From: CAVRAW01 sp963716135
GTDB taxonomy: Bacteria > Planctomycetota > Planctomycetia > Pirellulales > JADZDJ01
DNA length: 64,000 nucleotides
Reading direction: 5' to 3'
NCBI GenBank assembly: GCA_963716135.1
Contig: OY970289.1
Span: 2,356,001 to 2,420,000 of the forward strand
Each line of letters opens with the position of its first letter. Position 1 is the first letter of the stretch. Shown piece by piece: positions 1 through 10,644 of the stretch. Both the position numbers and the translations under genes were made by a program. Under the pieces are notes generated by a model. It ran no database searches. It was not told the origin of the DNA and saw only the letters and a list, made by a program, of their open reading frames with translations.

Positions 1-710
<710 letters not shown>

Positions 711-747
711 TCGGGCGATTGAACCGCGTAGACGCGAAGATTCTATG

Positions 748-778
748 AAGCCCAGGGGTTGCAACCCCTGGGCTTTTT
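748..778 (+). terminator. Intrinsic terminator of cysK
   Basis: A GC-rich inverted repeat (GCCCAGGGG / CCCCTGGGC, loop TTGCAA) is followed at once by TTTTT. It sits between the cysK stop and the convergent acs stop. The reverse strand carries only a short A/T flank, so it mainly serves cysK. Confidence 0.85.
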
Positions 779-786
779 CGTTGCGT

Positions 787-2760
787 TCAATCCTCGTCTG
801 AGCGCAGTTTCGCCAGCACGCTGTAATCTTCCAGCGTGCTGGTGTCGCCGACCGATTCCTTCCCGGCCGCGATGTCGCGCAATAGCCGGCGCATGATCTT
901 CCCGCTGCGCGTTTTGGGGAGCGAATTGGTGAAGCGCACGTCGTCCGGCACGGCCAACGCCCCAATTTCCTTCCGAACGTGTTTCTTCAGCTCTTCGCGC
1001 AGCGATTCGCTCGGCGTGCCGTTCTTGAGCACCACAAACACCGCCACCGCATCCCCCTTGAGTTCGTGCGGCCGGCCTACGGCGGCCGCTTCGGCCACGG
1101 CCGGATGGCTGACCAGCGCGCTTTCGATCTCGATCGTGCTGAGCCGATGTCCGGCGACGTTCAGCACGTCGTCAATGCGCCCCATGATCCAGTAGTAGCC
1201 GTCGGCATCGCAGCGGGCATTGTCGCCGGCCAGATACACGTGCGGCACTTTCGACCAATACTGCTGCTTGTAACGCTCGTCGTCCCCCCAAATCCCGCGC
1301 AACATTCCAGGCCACGGCTTTTGTATCACCAGCCAACCGCCGTGTCCCTGCGGCACCGGCTTGCCGGCCGCATCGACAATCGCCGGCACAATCCCCGGCA
1401 ACGGCTTGCAGCAGCTTCCCGGCTTGGTAGGAATCGCCCCCGGCAGCGGGCTCATCATCGTGGCCCCCGTCTCGGTTTGCCACCAGGTATCGACAATCGG
1501 GCAGCGCTCCTTGCCGATTTTGCGGTGATACCACATCCACGCCTCGGGATTGATCCCCTCGCCGACCGTCCCCAGCAGCCGTAGGCTCGAAAGATCGCAC
1601 TTATCGACCCACTCATCCCCCCATTTGATGAAAGCTCGAATCGCGGTGGGCGCCGTGTACAAAATCGTGATCCGGTATTTTTCGATCAACCGCCAGAATC
1701 GCCCTTCATCCGGCGCGTTGGGCGCGCCTTCGTACATGAAAACGGTGGCGCCCGCCGTCAGCGGTCCGTAAACCACGTACGTATGCCCCGTGACCCAGCC
1801 AATGTCGGCGGTGCACCAGAAAACGTCCTCCTCCCGGTAATCGAACACCCATTGGAACGTTTTCTTGGCGTACAGGTTGTAGCCGGCGGTCGTGTGCTTG
1901 ATTCCCTTGGGCTTCCCGGTCGAACCGCTGGTGTACAGGATGAACAGCGGCGCTTCGCTATCCATAGGCTCGGCGGGACAATCGGCCGAGGCGTCTTCCA
2001 TCAGGTCGTCCCACCAATGGTCGCGCCCATTCTGCATGTGCACGTGAATTCCGATGCGCTTGAGCACGATGCAGTGCTTCACCGTCGGCGATTTGGTCAG
2101 GGCGGCATCGACATTGGCCTTGAGCGGCAATTGCTGTCCCCGACGCCAGCCGGCATCGGCGGTGATCACCAGCTTCGCCTGGGCATCGTTATTGCGCTCG
2201 GCGATCGCTTCGCTGGAAAACCCGCCGAAAATGACCGAGTGCACCACGCCAATCCGGGCACAAGCCAGCATCGCGATCACCGCCTCGGGCGTCATGGGCA
2301 TGTAGATCGACGCCACGTCCCCCGGTTTCATGCCCAGCTTCTTTAGCACGTTGGCGAATTTGCAAACTTCGTGATGCAACTCCTGATACGTCAGCGTTCG
2401 CTCATCCCCCGGCTCCCCTTCCCAGATGAGGGCCGCCTTGTTGCGCGTGGACGTTTGCAGATGCGCGTCGAGACAGTTGTACGATGCGTTCGTCTGCCCG
2501 CCGACGAACCATTTGGCAAAGGGCTCTTTCCAATCCAGCACCTTGGAATACGGTTTGAACCAGTGCAATTCCGCGGCCAGTTTGCCCCAGAACCCTTCGA
2601 TATCGTCGGCCGCTTCTCTCCACAGTTTCTCGTACTGCTCCAGCGATTTGATTTGCGCCTTGGCCACGAATTCTCTGGGCGGCGGGAATTTCCGCGTCTC
2701 GTGCATCACCGTTTGCACTTCACCGCTGGGCTGATCGGCAACTGCTGGTTTCGGCGCCAT
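787..2760 (-). CDS. acs: Acetyl-CoA synthetase (acetate-CoA ligase, AMP-forming)
   Basis: Activates acetate to acetyl-AMP and then acetyl-CoA; cytosolic. The 657-residue length fits the family. Visible motifs are the adenylate P-loop YTSGSTGKPKG (about residues 276-286), the acetate/AMP-pocket stretch DTWWQTETG, the hinge region GRIDDVLNVAGHRLST, and the C-terminal PKTRSGKIMRR box, whose lysine is the known acetylation site of Acs. I start at the ATG at 2760 because GGGAG lies 7 bases upstream; the frame also allows a start nine codons earlier and another internal Met at codon 19. It is convergent with cysK, so it has its own promoter. Confidence 0.95.
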   Translation of the reverse strand: MAPKPAVADQPSGEVQTVMHETRKFPPPREFVAKAQIKSLEQYEKLWREAADDIEGFWGKLAAELHWFKPYSKVLDWKEPFAKWFVGGQTNASYNCLDAHLQTSTRNKAALIWEGEPGDERTLTYQELHHEVCKFANVLKKLGMKPGDVASIYMPMTPEAVIAMLACARIGVVHSVIFGGFSSEAIAERNNDAQAKLVITADAGWRRGQQLPLKANVDAALTKSPTVKHCIVLKRIGIHVHMQNGRDHWWDDLMEDASADCPAEPMDSEAPLFILYTSGSTGKPKGIKHTTAGYNLYAKKTFQWVFDYREEDVFWCTADIGWVTGHTYVVYGPLTAGATVFMYEGAPNAPDEGRFWRLIEKYRITILYTAPTAIRAFIKWGDEWVDKCDLSSLRLLGTVGEGINPEAWMWYHRKIGKERCPIVDTWWQTETGATMMSPLPGAIPTKPGSCCKPLPGIVPAIVDAAGKPVPQGHGGWLVIQKPWPGMLRGIWGDDERYKQQYWSKVPHVYLAGDNARCDADGYYWIMGRIDDVLNVAGHRLSTIEIESALVSHPAVAEAAAVGRPHELKGDAVAVFVVLKNGTPSESLREELKKHVRKEIGALAVPDDVRFTNSLPKTRSGKIMRRLLRDIAAGKESVGDTSTLEDYSVLAKLRSDED

Positions 2761-2906
2761 GAGCACGCTCCCGCATGGACGTATCACGAATACAAAGATA
2801 AGAAGCGCGATTTTAGGCCCGCCACCGCGGCACTGTCAAACCGCTGATCCGGCCGATGCACGCATACATAGCCCGACTGTGTCAGTCGGCGCAGATCCAA
2901 GAGCGC

Positions 2907-3651
2907 TTACCGCCCCGTCAAACTCCGCAGCCCCAGTTGCAGAATAATCCGCATCGCGCTCCAGGCTTCGCCGCGATTGATTTTCGATTGCCCCAGCTCA
3001 CGGTCGACAAACAGAATCGGCGCTTCGCCGATCTTCCCGCCATGCCGCCGGAGCATCCACAGCAGTTCTTCCTGGAACGAGTAGCCGCGCGACAGCACCT
3101 TGCCGAAATCCATTTCCGCGAGCTTCGACACTCGATAGCAGCGATACCCGCCGCTGGTGTCCCTCGCTTTCAACCACAGCAGCCAGCGGGCGTACAAATT
3201 GACCGCCCGGCTCATCAGCTTGCGCTTCAGCGGCCAGCCCTGAATGCCCCCGCCGCTTACATAGCGGGAGCCGATCATCACGTCGTGCGAACCGCCGGCC
3301 GGTTCCATGCCGGCCAAGAGCGCCGGAATGTAGCGCGGATGATGGCTGAAATCCGCGTCCAGGTTCAGCACATATTGGTAGCCGTGCTGGATGGCGTACT
3401 TCATGCCTTCGATCATCGCCGTGCCCAGCCCCAGCTTGCCCGCGCGATGAATCGCGCAGCCGCGGATCGGAGACCGATCGAGCATCGCACCATTTGCCCG
3501 TCCCGTCCGGCGAATTGTCGTCGACGACCAGTAGATCGACCTCCGGCGCCACTTGAAACACTTCGTCGACCAGCTTGGGCAAGGTTTCGATCTCGTTGTA
3601 CGTGGCGGTCATCACCAACGTACGGCCTGCGGCAATGGCGGCTGAACTCAT
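2907..3651 (-). CDS. Polyprenol-phosphate mannosyltransferase-like GT2 (frameshifted)
   Basis: Family 2 glycosyltransferase of the Dpm1 type, expected to move a sugar from a nucleotide donor to polyprenyl phosphate. The N-terminal frame shows MTATYNEIETLP and VVDDNSPDGTG (nucleotide binding). The other frame continues with HRAGKLGLGTAMIEG, the DxD-type LDADFSHHP, and the tail SKINRGEAWSAMRIILQL. Together they make one complete enzyme of about 248 residues. The frame changes at about 3451-3458 in a CTGCGCGATT context; adding two bases (CTGCGCGCGATT) restores DPRLRAIHRAGK. No residues seem lost, so I treat the break as a likely sequence error. It is the last gene of the minus-strand polysaccharide module. 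Confidence 0.8.
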
Positions 3652-3743
3652 CCGAAGCTCGGCGGTCTTTTGAGTGGAAGTGCTGAAGTGTCGCCGATTT
3701 TACTGACCGCTGCGGGGAAATGCGACGTTTATCCGCCGGCGAT

Positions 3744-4952
3744 TTATCGGCCGCTCACGACGCAGCCCAGCAGCCGGACGCCCCGGCGTTTGAGCGCGTG
3801 CCTGGTTTCGACGGCAACCGACTGCGGCGTGCCGTCCAGTTCGACGCACACGACCGCCGCATCGGCCAGGGGCAACAAGATCGCCGCGGTTGAAGTTCCC
3901 GTCTTGCGCCACGACGCTTGCGAAGGCGCTTCCCATGGCCCTGCGGCCACAAGAATCGCCTGATATCGCCGCTGCAGCTCGCTCCACACGCCGGCAATTT
4001 GCCCGCTTTGCGTCGTTCGCAGGGCCGCGCTGCCGCGGCTCAACAGATCGATCTGCGGATGGTAGGTCGGCTGGATGGCGGCGGCCCAATCCGCAGCGCC
4101 TAGCAGCACGTCCACCAATCCCTTCGGACAATCCAGCCCCAAATGACGTGCAATGCCGCATTCCGGCCCGGCCGCTTCAACCAGCAGGATCCTCGGCGGG
4201 GCCGACAGATGCCGCGATGGCTCTTCGCTTAGAGTTTCCCAAAGCGACGCCGCAAACGGCGCCAGCCACGAGGCATCGTTCGTCACGCGCCCGGCGTCGA
4301 TCGCCAATAGCGTGCTAGGCTCGTCCAGCTTGAACCGCGCCAGCAAATGATCGCGCAATTCCCGATATTCATCCCGAACTTTGACCGCCGGAACCCAAGC
4401 CGACGCGGTGATAGCCGGCGCTGCGATCGGAATGACGGCAGCGGGAATGATCGGCTCGTCAACAACGGGCTTGGCAGTCACCGGAGGCACGACCGTGGCC
4501 GGCGACGCTTCCAGCGGAAAAAAGTCGCTGATCCGATTTGGTTTCTCTAGCTGCTCCGAGGCGATTGCCGGCTCAGAAACTGATGAGTCTGCCGCCGGCG
4601 ACTCGATCACAATCGGCTGCGTGCTAGAAAACTCCTGCAATGCCGCATCAATCAATTCGTGGAGCGAGTTGAGGCGCTCGAGCGTCGATTCGGCCGTTTG
4701 AATTTCCGGTTCTTTTGGCTCGGGAAACGCGATTGCCTGTGGCTGGGCGGGCTCGGGTTCGATTGCCTGCGGCTCGACGGCTTGCGGCTCAGCCGGTTCT
4801 TCAGTTTCTTGCGACAGTTCTGCCTCTACTTCGAGCTCCGGCGGCAATTCCACAGCGGCCGCCATGTCGGCGCACTGTGCAAGCTCCTCCTCGGCCGGTG
4901 CATCGGCCGGTTGCCAGTCGATCTGCTTCAGCGATTTGAGCAGCAGGCCCAT
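3744..4952 (-). CDS. BY-kinase-like (CpsD/CapB-type) protein lacking a Walker A motif
   Basis: 402 residues. The first 180 are a low-complexity Pro/Glu/Ala-rich region. The C-terminal 200 residues resemble the tyrosine-autokinase fold of polysaccharide export systems: VRDEYRELRDHLLARF is the typical EAYRxLRxxL entry helix, followed by a hydrophobic strand (RILLVEAAG), GLVDVLLGAADW, and a late strand AAVVCVELDGTPQS. The GxxGxGKS/T Walker A expected after the first strand is absent; the sequence there is LLAIDAGRVTNDASWLAPF. It is therefore probably a catalytically dead or regulatory paralogue. It follows an ExeA-like ATPase and a Wzz-like gene, which supports a role in exopolysaccharide assembly. 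The start is immediately preceded by four GGAGTCA-type heptamers. Confidence 0.65.
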   Translation of the reverse strand: MGLLLKSLKQIDWQPADAPAEEELAQCADMAAAVELPPELEVEAELSQETEEPAEPQAVEPQAIEPEPAQPQAIAFPEPKEPEIQTAESTLERLNSLHELIDAALQEFSSTQPIVIESPAADSSVSEPAIASEQLEKPNRISDFFPLEASPATVVPPVTAKPVVDEPIIPAAVIPIAAPAITASAWVPAVKVRDEYRELRDHLLARFKLDEPSTLLAIDAGRVTNDASWLAPFAASLWETLSEEPSRHLSAPPRILLVEAAGPECGIARHLGLDCPKGLVDVLLGAADWAAAIQPTYHPQIDLLSRGSAALRTTQSGQIAGVWSELQRRYQAILVAAGPWEAPSQASWRKTGTSTAAILLPLADAAVVCVELDGTPQSVAVETRHALKRRGVRLLGCVVSGR

Positions 4953-4953
4953 G

Positions 4954-4981
4954 GGCGTCAGGGGTCAGGAGTCAGGAGTCA
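4954..4981. repeat. Four tandem GGAGTCA-type heptamers
   Basis: Four consecutive 7-base units (GGCGTCA, GGGGTCA, GGAGTCA, GGAGTCA) fill most of the 43-base gap between the ExeA-like gene and the BY-kinase-like gene. They lie where the ribosome binding site of the latter would be. This is one of several heptamer-built intergenic repeats in the window. Confidence 0.75.
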
Positions 4982-4995
4982 AGGAGAAAAGGCGG

Positions 4996-6629
4996 TTACT
5001 CGCGGCGCAACTTGGCAAATAGTTGCCGGAATTCGTGACGCCGTTTTGGCGGCGGTTCTATCGGCAACTCCGGAGCGGGCGGACGCGGTAAGTCGTCCAC
5101 CACAATCATGTCCTCATCACTTTCGGATCCCAACGACGGCGGCAAGCGAGTCACCGGAATCGGCGGACTCAGCTTCGGCAATTTCGGCGCTGGCGGCGGC
5201 ACGTCGGCGCCGTGCGCTTCACTCGGCGCGCTCTCTTGAAGCTCCGGCACATGACGCCACGCGTCCGATGCGTCCGTTTCCGAAGCCGCTTCCGCTTCGA
5301 TTTCCGCCGCAGGATGAATCGTCGATTGGCTCTCGTCGTCCACGTCCGGCTCCTCACGCTCGGCCGACTCGGCCTCGGCGAATTGTGCGTTTGGCAGCCC
5401 GCCCGCCCAGGGCGTCGAGCTGCTGGCAGGTTCAGCTTCTTCGGCGGAAGCCAATTTCGCCAACAGCGATTCAAAATCGCTCGGTTCTTCGCGGTAGACC
5501 GTTTCGGCTGCGATGTACGGATCGAGCACGACCTCTTCTTCGTCGAACGCCTCGTGAAATGGGTTCGCCGTCCGCTGGAAATGCAGCTCGACTTCCGGGC
5601 GGATCGTTCCGGCCGGCTGAAACTCCTCTTCAGCGTTTGCGGCTTCGCCGGTCGCCGAAAGCAACGGATGTTCCGTCGCTTCATCGCCCACAGTCCGGAA
5701 AGGCACGGCGGGGGGCAGTTCGTCGGAGATTTCCTCGTCGAGCTCTCCAAATTCAATCACGCTGGGCGACGCATCTCGATCGGGCGCGCCAGGCACCGCA
5801 TTCCAGGGCGTGGGCAACTGTTGCAAGTCGGACCATGCTTCCTCGATGGCGCCGGCCCCCAATTGTTTGACGTGCGCCGCATAAGCCAGCATCAATGCAT
5901 GATCGCACACCTGATTGATCAATCGTGGAATGCCGTCGGTGGCTTGGTAAATCGCCGCCAGTGCCTCGGTCGTGAGCACGCGCTCCGGCGAACCGCCCGC
6001 CTCGCGAATTTGATGCCGCACGTAATCGATCGTCTGCGATCGGTCCAGCGCCTCCAGATAGCAGCGGGCGGCCACGCGTTGATTGAACGATTCCAATTTG
6101 GGGCTGGCCAAACGTTCCTCGAATTGCGGCCCGCCGGCCAGCACCAACCGCACCCGCGGCTGCCCCTGGCGCACCAGATTCGACAGCAGTCGCAGTTCTT
6201 CCAGCAAACGCAGCGGCAGCGAATGAGCTTCGTCGACGATCAGTAGCAGCTTCGGCGCCGAGTCGTGGTCCAGATTGCGCGGCGAAAGATGATCGACCAG
6301 CGAGAGCCGCAGATCCCCCTCTTCCATCCCGCGATACGGCAGCGCCAATTCATACAGAATCGCCTGCAACAAAGCCCGGCGCGTGCACAGGCGGCCGCTC
6401 TCCAGAACTGCCACGCAGAAGCGGCCGCGAAATTCTTCGGCCAGCACGTGGCACAACAGCGTCTTTCCGGTTCCGGCCGGCCCGATCAGCAAGCCGGCCC
6501 CTTCAGCCCGATCGATGCACCGCGCAAGGTTTGCCGCGCCACTTCGATCGCCGCGGCAGGGAAATAGTGCTTCGCCGACGGCGCGGCGGCAAATGGTCGC
6601 TCGGTTAGTCCAAAAAACGCTTCGTACAT
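4996..6629 (-). CDS. ExeA/GspA-like AAA ATPase of exopolysaccharide system (frameshifted)
   Basis: The N-terminus MYEAFFGLTERPFAAAPSAK is the classic ExeA/XrtA-associated ATPase opening. It is followed by Walker A GPAGTGKT and Walker B LLLIVDEAHSLP. The AAA part covers about the first 270 residues; the remaining 270 are acidic, low-complexity, Pro/Glu-rich linker ending in a basic RRHEFRQLFAKLRRE tail. I start at the ATG at 6629. The frame breaks at about 6519-6527 (TTGCGCGGTGC): adding one base restores QTLARCIDRAEGAGLLIG, while removing two gives QTLRCIDRAEG. The break would otherwise remove the first 50 residues. The partner genes on either side are a Wzz-like gene upstream and a BY-kinase-like gene downstream, a combination seen in planctomycete and XrtA polysaccharide loci. 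Confidence 0.75.
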
Positions 6630-6764
6630 GTTCCGATATTTAGCCGCCCGCCGTGGCGGGCGTACTAGTGCTCTAAGTCTTTGTGCGGCAGGGCGCTGTT
6701 AATTAGGGTCGGCGTTTGCTTGCGCGTCGGTTTAGCCCCACTCGGCCAACGATCCCAAATCGTG

Positions 6765-8285
6765 CTAGCAAAAGAACTTCCTGGAGCAGGCTGCCAGCGG
6801 ATCGGCGATCAATTCCCGCCAGAATTGCTGATCCGCCCAGGCGGTCGCCGCTAGCAACAACACGATCGCCGCCAGCCACAGTTCGGCTGAGAGCACCGTG
6901 CGGCGTACCCAACGCGGCTCGCGCTGCGGCTGCTCCCGCGGCAATTGCGCCGGACCGCGGGACAAGATGCCCAGCACCGGCAGATCCAGCGCTTGCCGCA
7001 CCGCCGCCGCCGCTCGAAAGACCGGCTCGCTGATCACCGCTTTGCTCGCCACGATCAACCCCAGCACCAAGGCCACCAGGCCGCACCATGGGATTGTGCG
7101 CCAGGGCCGCGCGCCGCTGGAAACTGCAACCGGTTCCGGCGCGATTTCGAACGTTGGCGCAGCCGCAGGAGCAGGCGCGGCGGCGGGCTCCGGCGCCGGC
7201 GGCAAGGCAAATGCCGCAACCGCTGCGGCAGCCTTCGAATGCTTCTTTCGGGCCGCTTCTTCTTGCTCCATCGCAGCGCGATATTTTTCCTTCGCCGCGG
7301 TCAGTTGCTTCGCTAGGTCATGGAATTGCGAATTTTCCGTGCTCCACCGCGAGGCCCAAGCGGCCAGATCGATCGTCGGCGCCGGCACCATCGCAGGTTG
7401 TTTCGCCGGCAGCGGTGAAATCTCTTCGTGCGACTCCGGCGGCGTTTCGGTAGCCACCGTTGTTGCCGCAGGCGTTGCGATCTGCTCCTGCTGCTGACCC
7501 TCGCCGCCGATCTGCGCGGGAATTGTTTGCAACTGCTGTTCCACCTCGGTGATATCCAAATCGACCGCGATGACCGACGGATGCGAGGCGGTCAGCGTTT
7601 CCAAGAGTTTCTTTCGCTGCTGCTGCAGTTTTTCCAGCTTTTCGCGCAGTTCCTTCCATTGCGGATTGGAAACCATTGCTTGCATTTTCCGCTTTTGCTC
7701 GGCTGCTACCTCCGCGGCGCGTTGGGCCTCGGCCTTTGCCGCCATCTCGCGCTGTTTGGCAGCCTGTTCGGCCAACTCTCGATTTTTGGCGGCCTGCTCT
7801 TCCAATTCGCGCATTTTGGCGGCGTGCTCTTCGACCGCGCTCATGTACTTGTGCGCCGCAGGGATGTCGGCCGTCAATTCGCCGAAGTGCGCGCCGAGGA
7901 AATCGAGAAACTTGCTTTGGGCCGCTTCGAATTCCGCCAGTGCCGCCGCCGACGCCTCGCGCACCGCCACGTATTCTTGCTGGTCGGTTCGTTCGGTCGA
8001 TTCCAATTCCGCTTTGGCAGCTTCCGCTTCGGAGTAACGTTGCTTCGCCGCTTCCAGAGCCGCCGCTGCGGCCGCTGCTCGAGCTTCGGCGTCCGCCGCG
8101 GCTTGTTGCCGGGCCGCTTCGGCGGCGGCATCATGTTCGACCAAATCCGCCGCCGCTCGTTTCGCCGACGGCAAAAACCCGTGGCATGCAAGCCCCACGG
8201 CTACAATGCCCAGCACGAACACGGCCAGCGCCACCGTGAAGAACACGTAGATGCGTCGGCCGTCGCTGACTGGGCGTGAACTCAT
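6765..8285 (-). CDS. Wzz/GumC-like chain-length determinant protein
   Basis: 506 residues with a membrane segment at about residues 12-36 (VFFTVALAVFVLGIVAVGL), a long Ala/Glu/Arg coiled coil, and two C-terminal membrane segments (IPWCGLVALVLGLIVASKAV and LWLAAIVLLLAATAWA). The stretch LQQQRKKLLETLTASHPSV is the hallmark of the Wzz/GumC periplasmic domain. The text between the last two membrane helices (ALDLPVLGILSR) resembles the loop that hands over to a BY-kinase. It should sit in the inner membrane and set polysaccharide chain length or export. It opens the four-gene minus-strand module. The coiled coil is unusually alanine-rich, so domain databases may miss it. Confidence 0.65.
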   Translation of the reverse strand: MSSRPVSDGRRIYVFFTVALAVFVLGIVAVGLACHGFLPSAKRAAADLVEHDAAAEAARQQAAADAEARAAAAAAALEAAKQRYSEAEAAKAELESTERTDQQEYVAVREASAAALAEFEAAQSKFLDFLGAHFGELTADIPAAHKYMSAVEEHAAKMRELEEQAAKNRELAEQAAKQREMAAKAEAQRAAEVAAEQKRKMQAMVSNPQWKELREKLEKLQQQRKKLLETLTASHPSVIAVDLDITEVEQQLQTIPAQIGGEGQQQEQIATPAATTVATETPPESHEEISPLPAKQPAMVPAPTIDLAAWASRWSTENSQFHDLAKQLTAAKEKYRAAMEQEEAARKKHSKAAAAVAAFALPPAPEPAAAPAPAAAPTFEIAPEPVAVSSGARPWRTIPWCGLVALVLGLIVASKAVISEPVFRAAAAVRQALDLPVLGILSRGPAQLPREQPQREPRWVRRTVLSAELWLAAIVLLLAATAWADQQFWRELIADPLAACSRKFFC

Positions 8286-8475
8286 TGCGGATCGAATGAC
8301 GGAAGAAAAGTGCCGCTTTCATCCAACGCCAGATTGGCATCCATGCCCTAAGCGCATGAAAGCGTATATCGTTATCTATCGACCCATGCCAGCACTCGCC
8401 TTGAAGCGGTTTGGGCCGACAGCGAACCCAGCTAGCGTATAATTGCTCGTAATCCATGCTCGCAAGCAAGCACCC

Positions 8476-9141
8476 ATGAACTCGCTCCCCTTCCAAATCA
8501 AAATCTGCGGCGTAACGACGCCTGAAGACGCCAAGGTTGCTGCCGACGCCGGCGCCGACGCTATCGGGCTGAATTTCTATCCCCGCAGCAAGCGCTTTGT
8601 CACGCTGGAGCAGGCGGCGACGATTTCCGCCGCCATTCCTTCCGGCGTGGCAAAAGTCGGCGTATTCGTAAATGCATCGCTCGAGGAAATCGCCGCTGCG
8701 GTTTCCGCCCTGTCGCTTGACTTGGTGCAGTTGCACGGCGATGAGCCGCCGGAAATTATCGGTAAAATCCGCCGCCCCGTGGTGCGCGCGTTGCGTTGGG
8801 GAGCCGCGGGAAGCAAGCCGATCGATGAATATCTCGCCCGGTGTTCTTCGCTTAATTCTCCGCTGCAAATGCTGCTTCTTGATTCGCAATCGGACGGGCA
8901 ATTCGGCGGCACCGGTGCAACTGCAGATTGGGAACAAATCGCCCAGTGGCGGACGGCGTGTGGAATTCCTTTGGCTCTGGCCGGAGGTCTGACGCCGCAA
9001 AATGTCGCCGCCGCAGTGGCCGCGGTGCATCCCGACGCCGTCGACACCGCCAGCGGGGTGGAATCGTCGCCCGGCCGCAAAGACGCTGCCAAGGTGCAAG
9101 CGTTTGTCGCCGCGGCACGCCGCGCGCTGGGCGCATCGTAA
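8476..9141 (+). CDS. trpF: Phosphoribosylanthranilate isomerase
   Basis: Tryptophan pathway enzyme that converts N-(5-phosphoribosyl)anthranilate to the enol-carboxyphenylamino product; a (beta/alpha)8 barrel. Conserved pieces are the catalytic cysteine motif KICGVTTPEDA, the GLNFYPRSKRFV phosphate region, LVQLHGDE, the catalytic aspartate strand LLLDSQSDGQFGGTG, LALAGGLTPQNV, and the phosphate site DTASGVESSPGRKD. I prefer the ATG at 8476 because the native N-terminus begins just before KICGV; an in-frame TTG at 8443 is possible. No other trp gene is adjacent. 221 residues is normal. Confidence 0.95.
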   Translation: MNSLPFQIKICGVTTPEDAKVAADAGADAIGLNFYPRSKRFVTLEQAATISAAIPSGVAKVGVFVNASLEEIAAAVSALSLDLVQLHGDEPPEIIGKIRRPVVRALRWGAAGSKPIDEYLARCSSLNSPLQMLLLDSQSDGQFGGTGATADWEQIAQWRTACGIPLALAGGLTPQNVAAAVAAVHPDAVDTASGVESSPGRKDAAKVQAFVAAARRALGAS

Positions 9142-9187
9142 TTCACGGCAGGCACAGCGCTTGCGAATGCAGCATAATCTCAGCCGC

Positions 9188-9216
9188 TTGCGATCCACTC
9201 GAAATATACTTAATAT
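9188..9216 (+). promoter_or_regulatory. Putative sigma-70-type promoter of ahcY
   Basis: TTGCGA and TAATAT are separated by exactly 17 bases. They sit 79 bases upstream of the ahcY start codon, in the only AT-rich stretch between trpF and ahcY. I looked for an SAH riboswitch in the leader and could not recognise its conserved core. Confidence 0.5.
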
Positions 9217-9294
9217 GTAAGGCTCAAATTAATTGCGGAAACACTTGCCGCTCAAGTAGTTAACTGCTGTACACACCGACGAAGGAGATCGCCC

Positions 9295-10611
<1,317 letters not shown>

Positions 10612-10644
10612 GCAGTTCGTGCTAGCTTGATCTGACTGCTCATC

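Noticed and set aside
8401..8443. TATAAT-like box upstream of trpF as a promoter
   Set aside because: The box at 8438-8443 is good, but no -35 element stands at 16-18 bases; I left it out of the features.
9217..9294. SAH riboswitch in the ahcY leader
   Set aside because: The leader is short and I could not find the conserved core of the known SAH riboswitch; a simple promoter plus strong ribosome site explains it.
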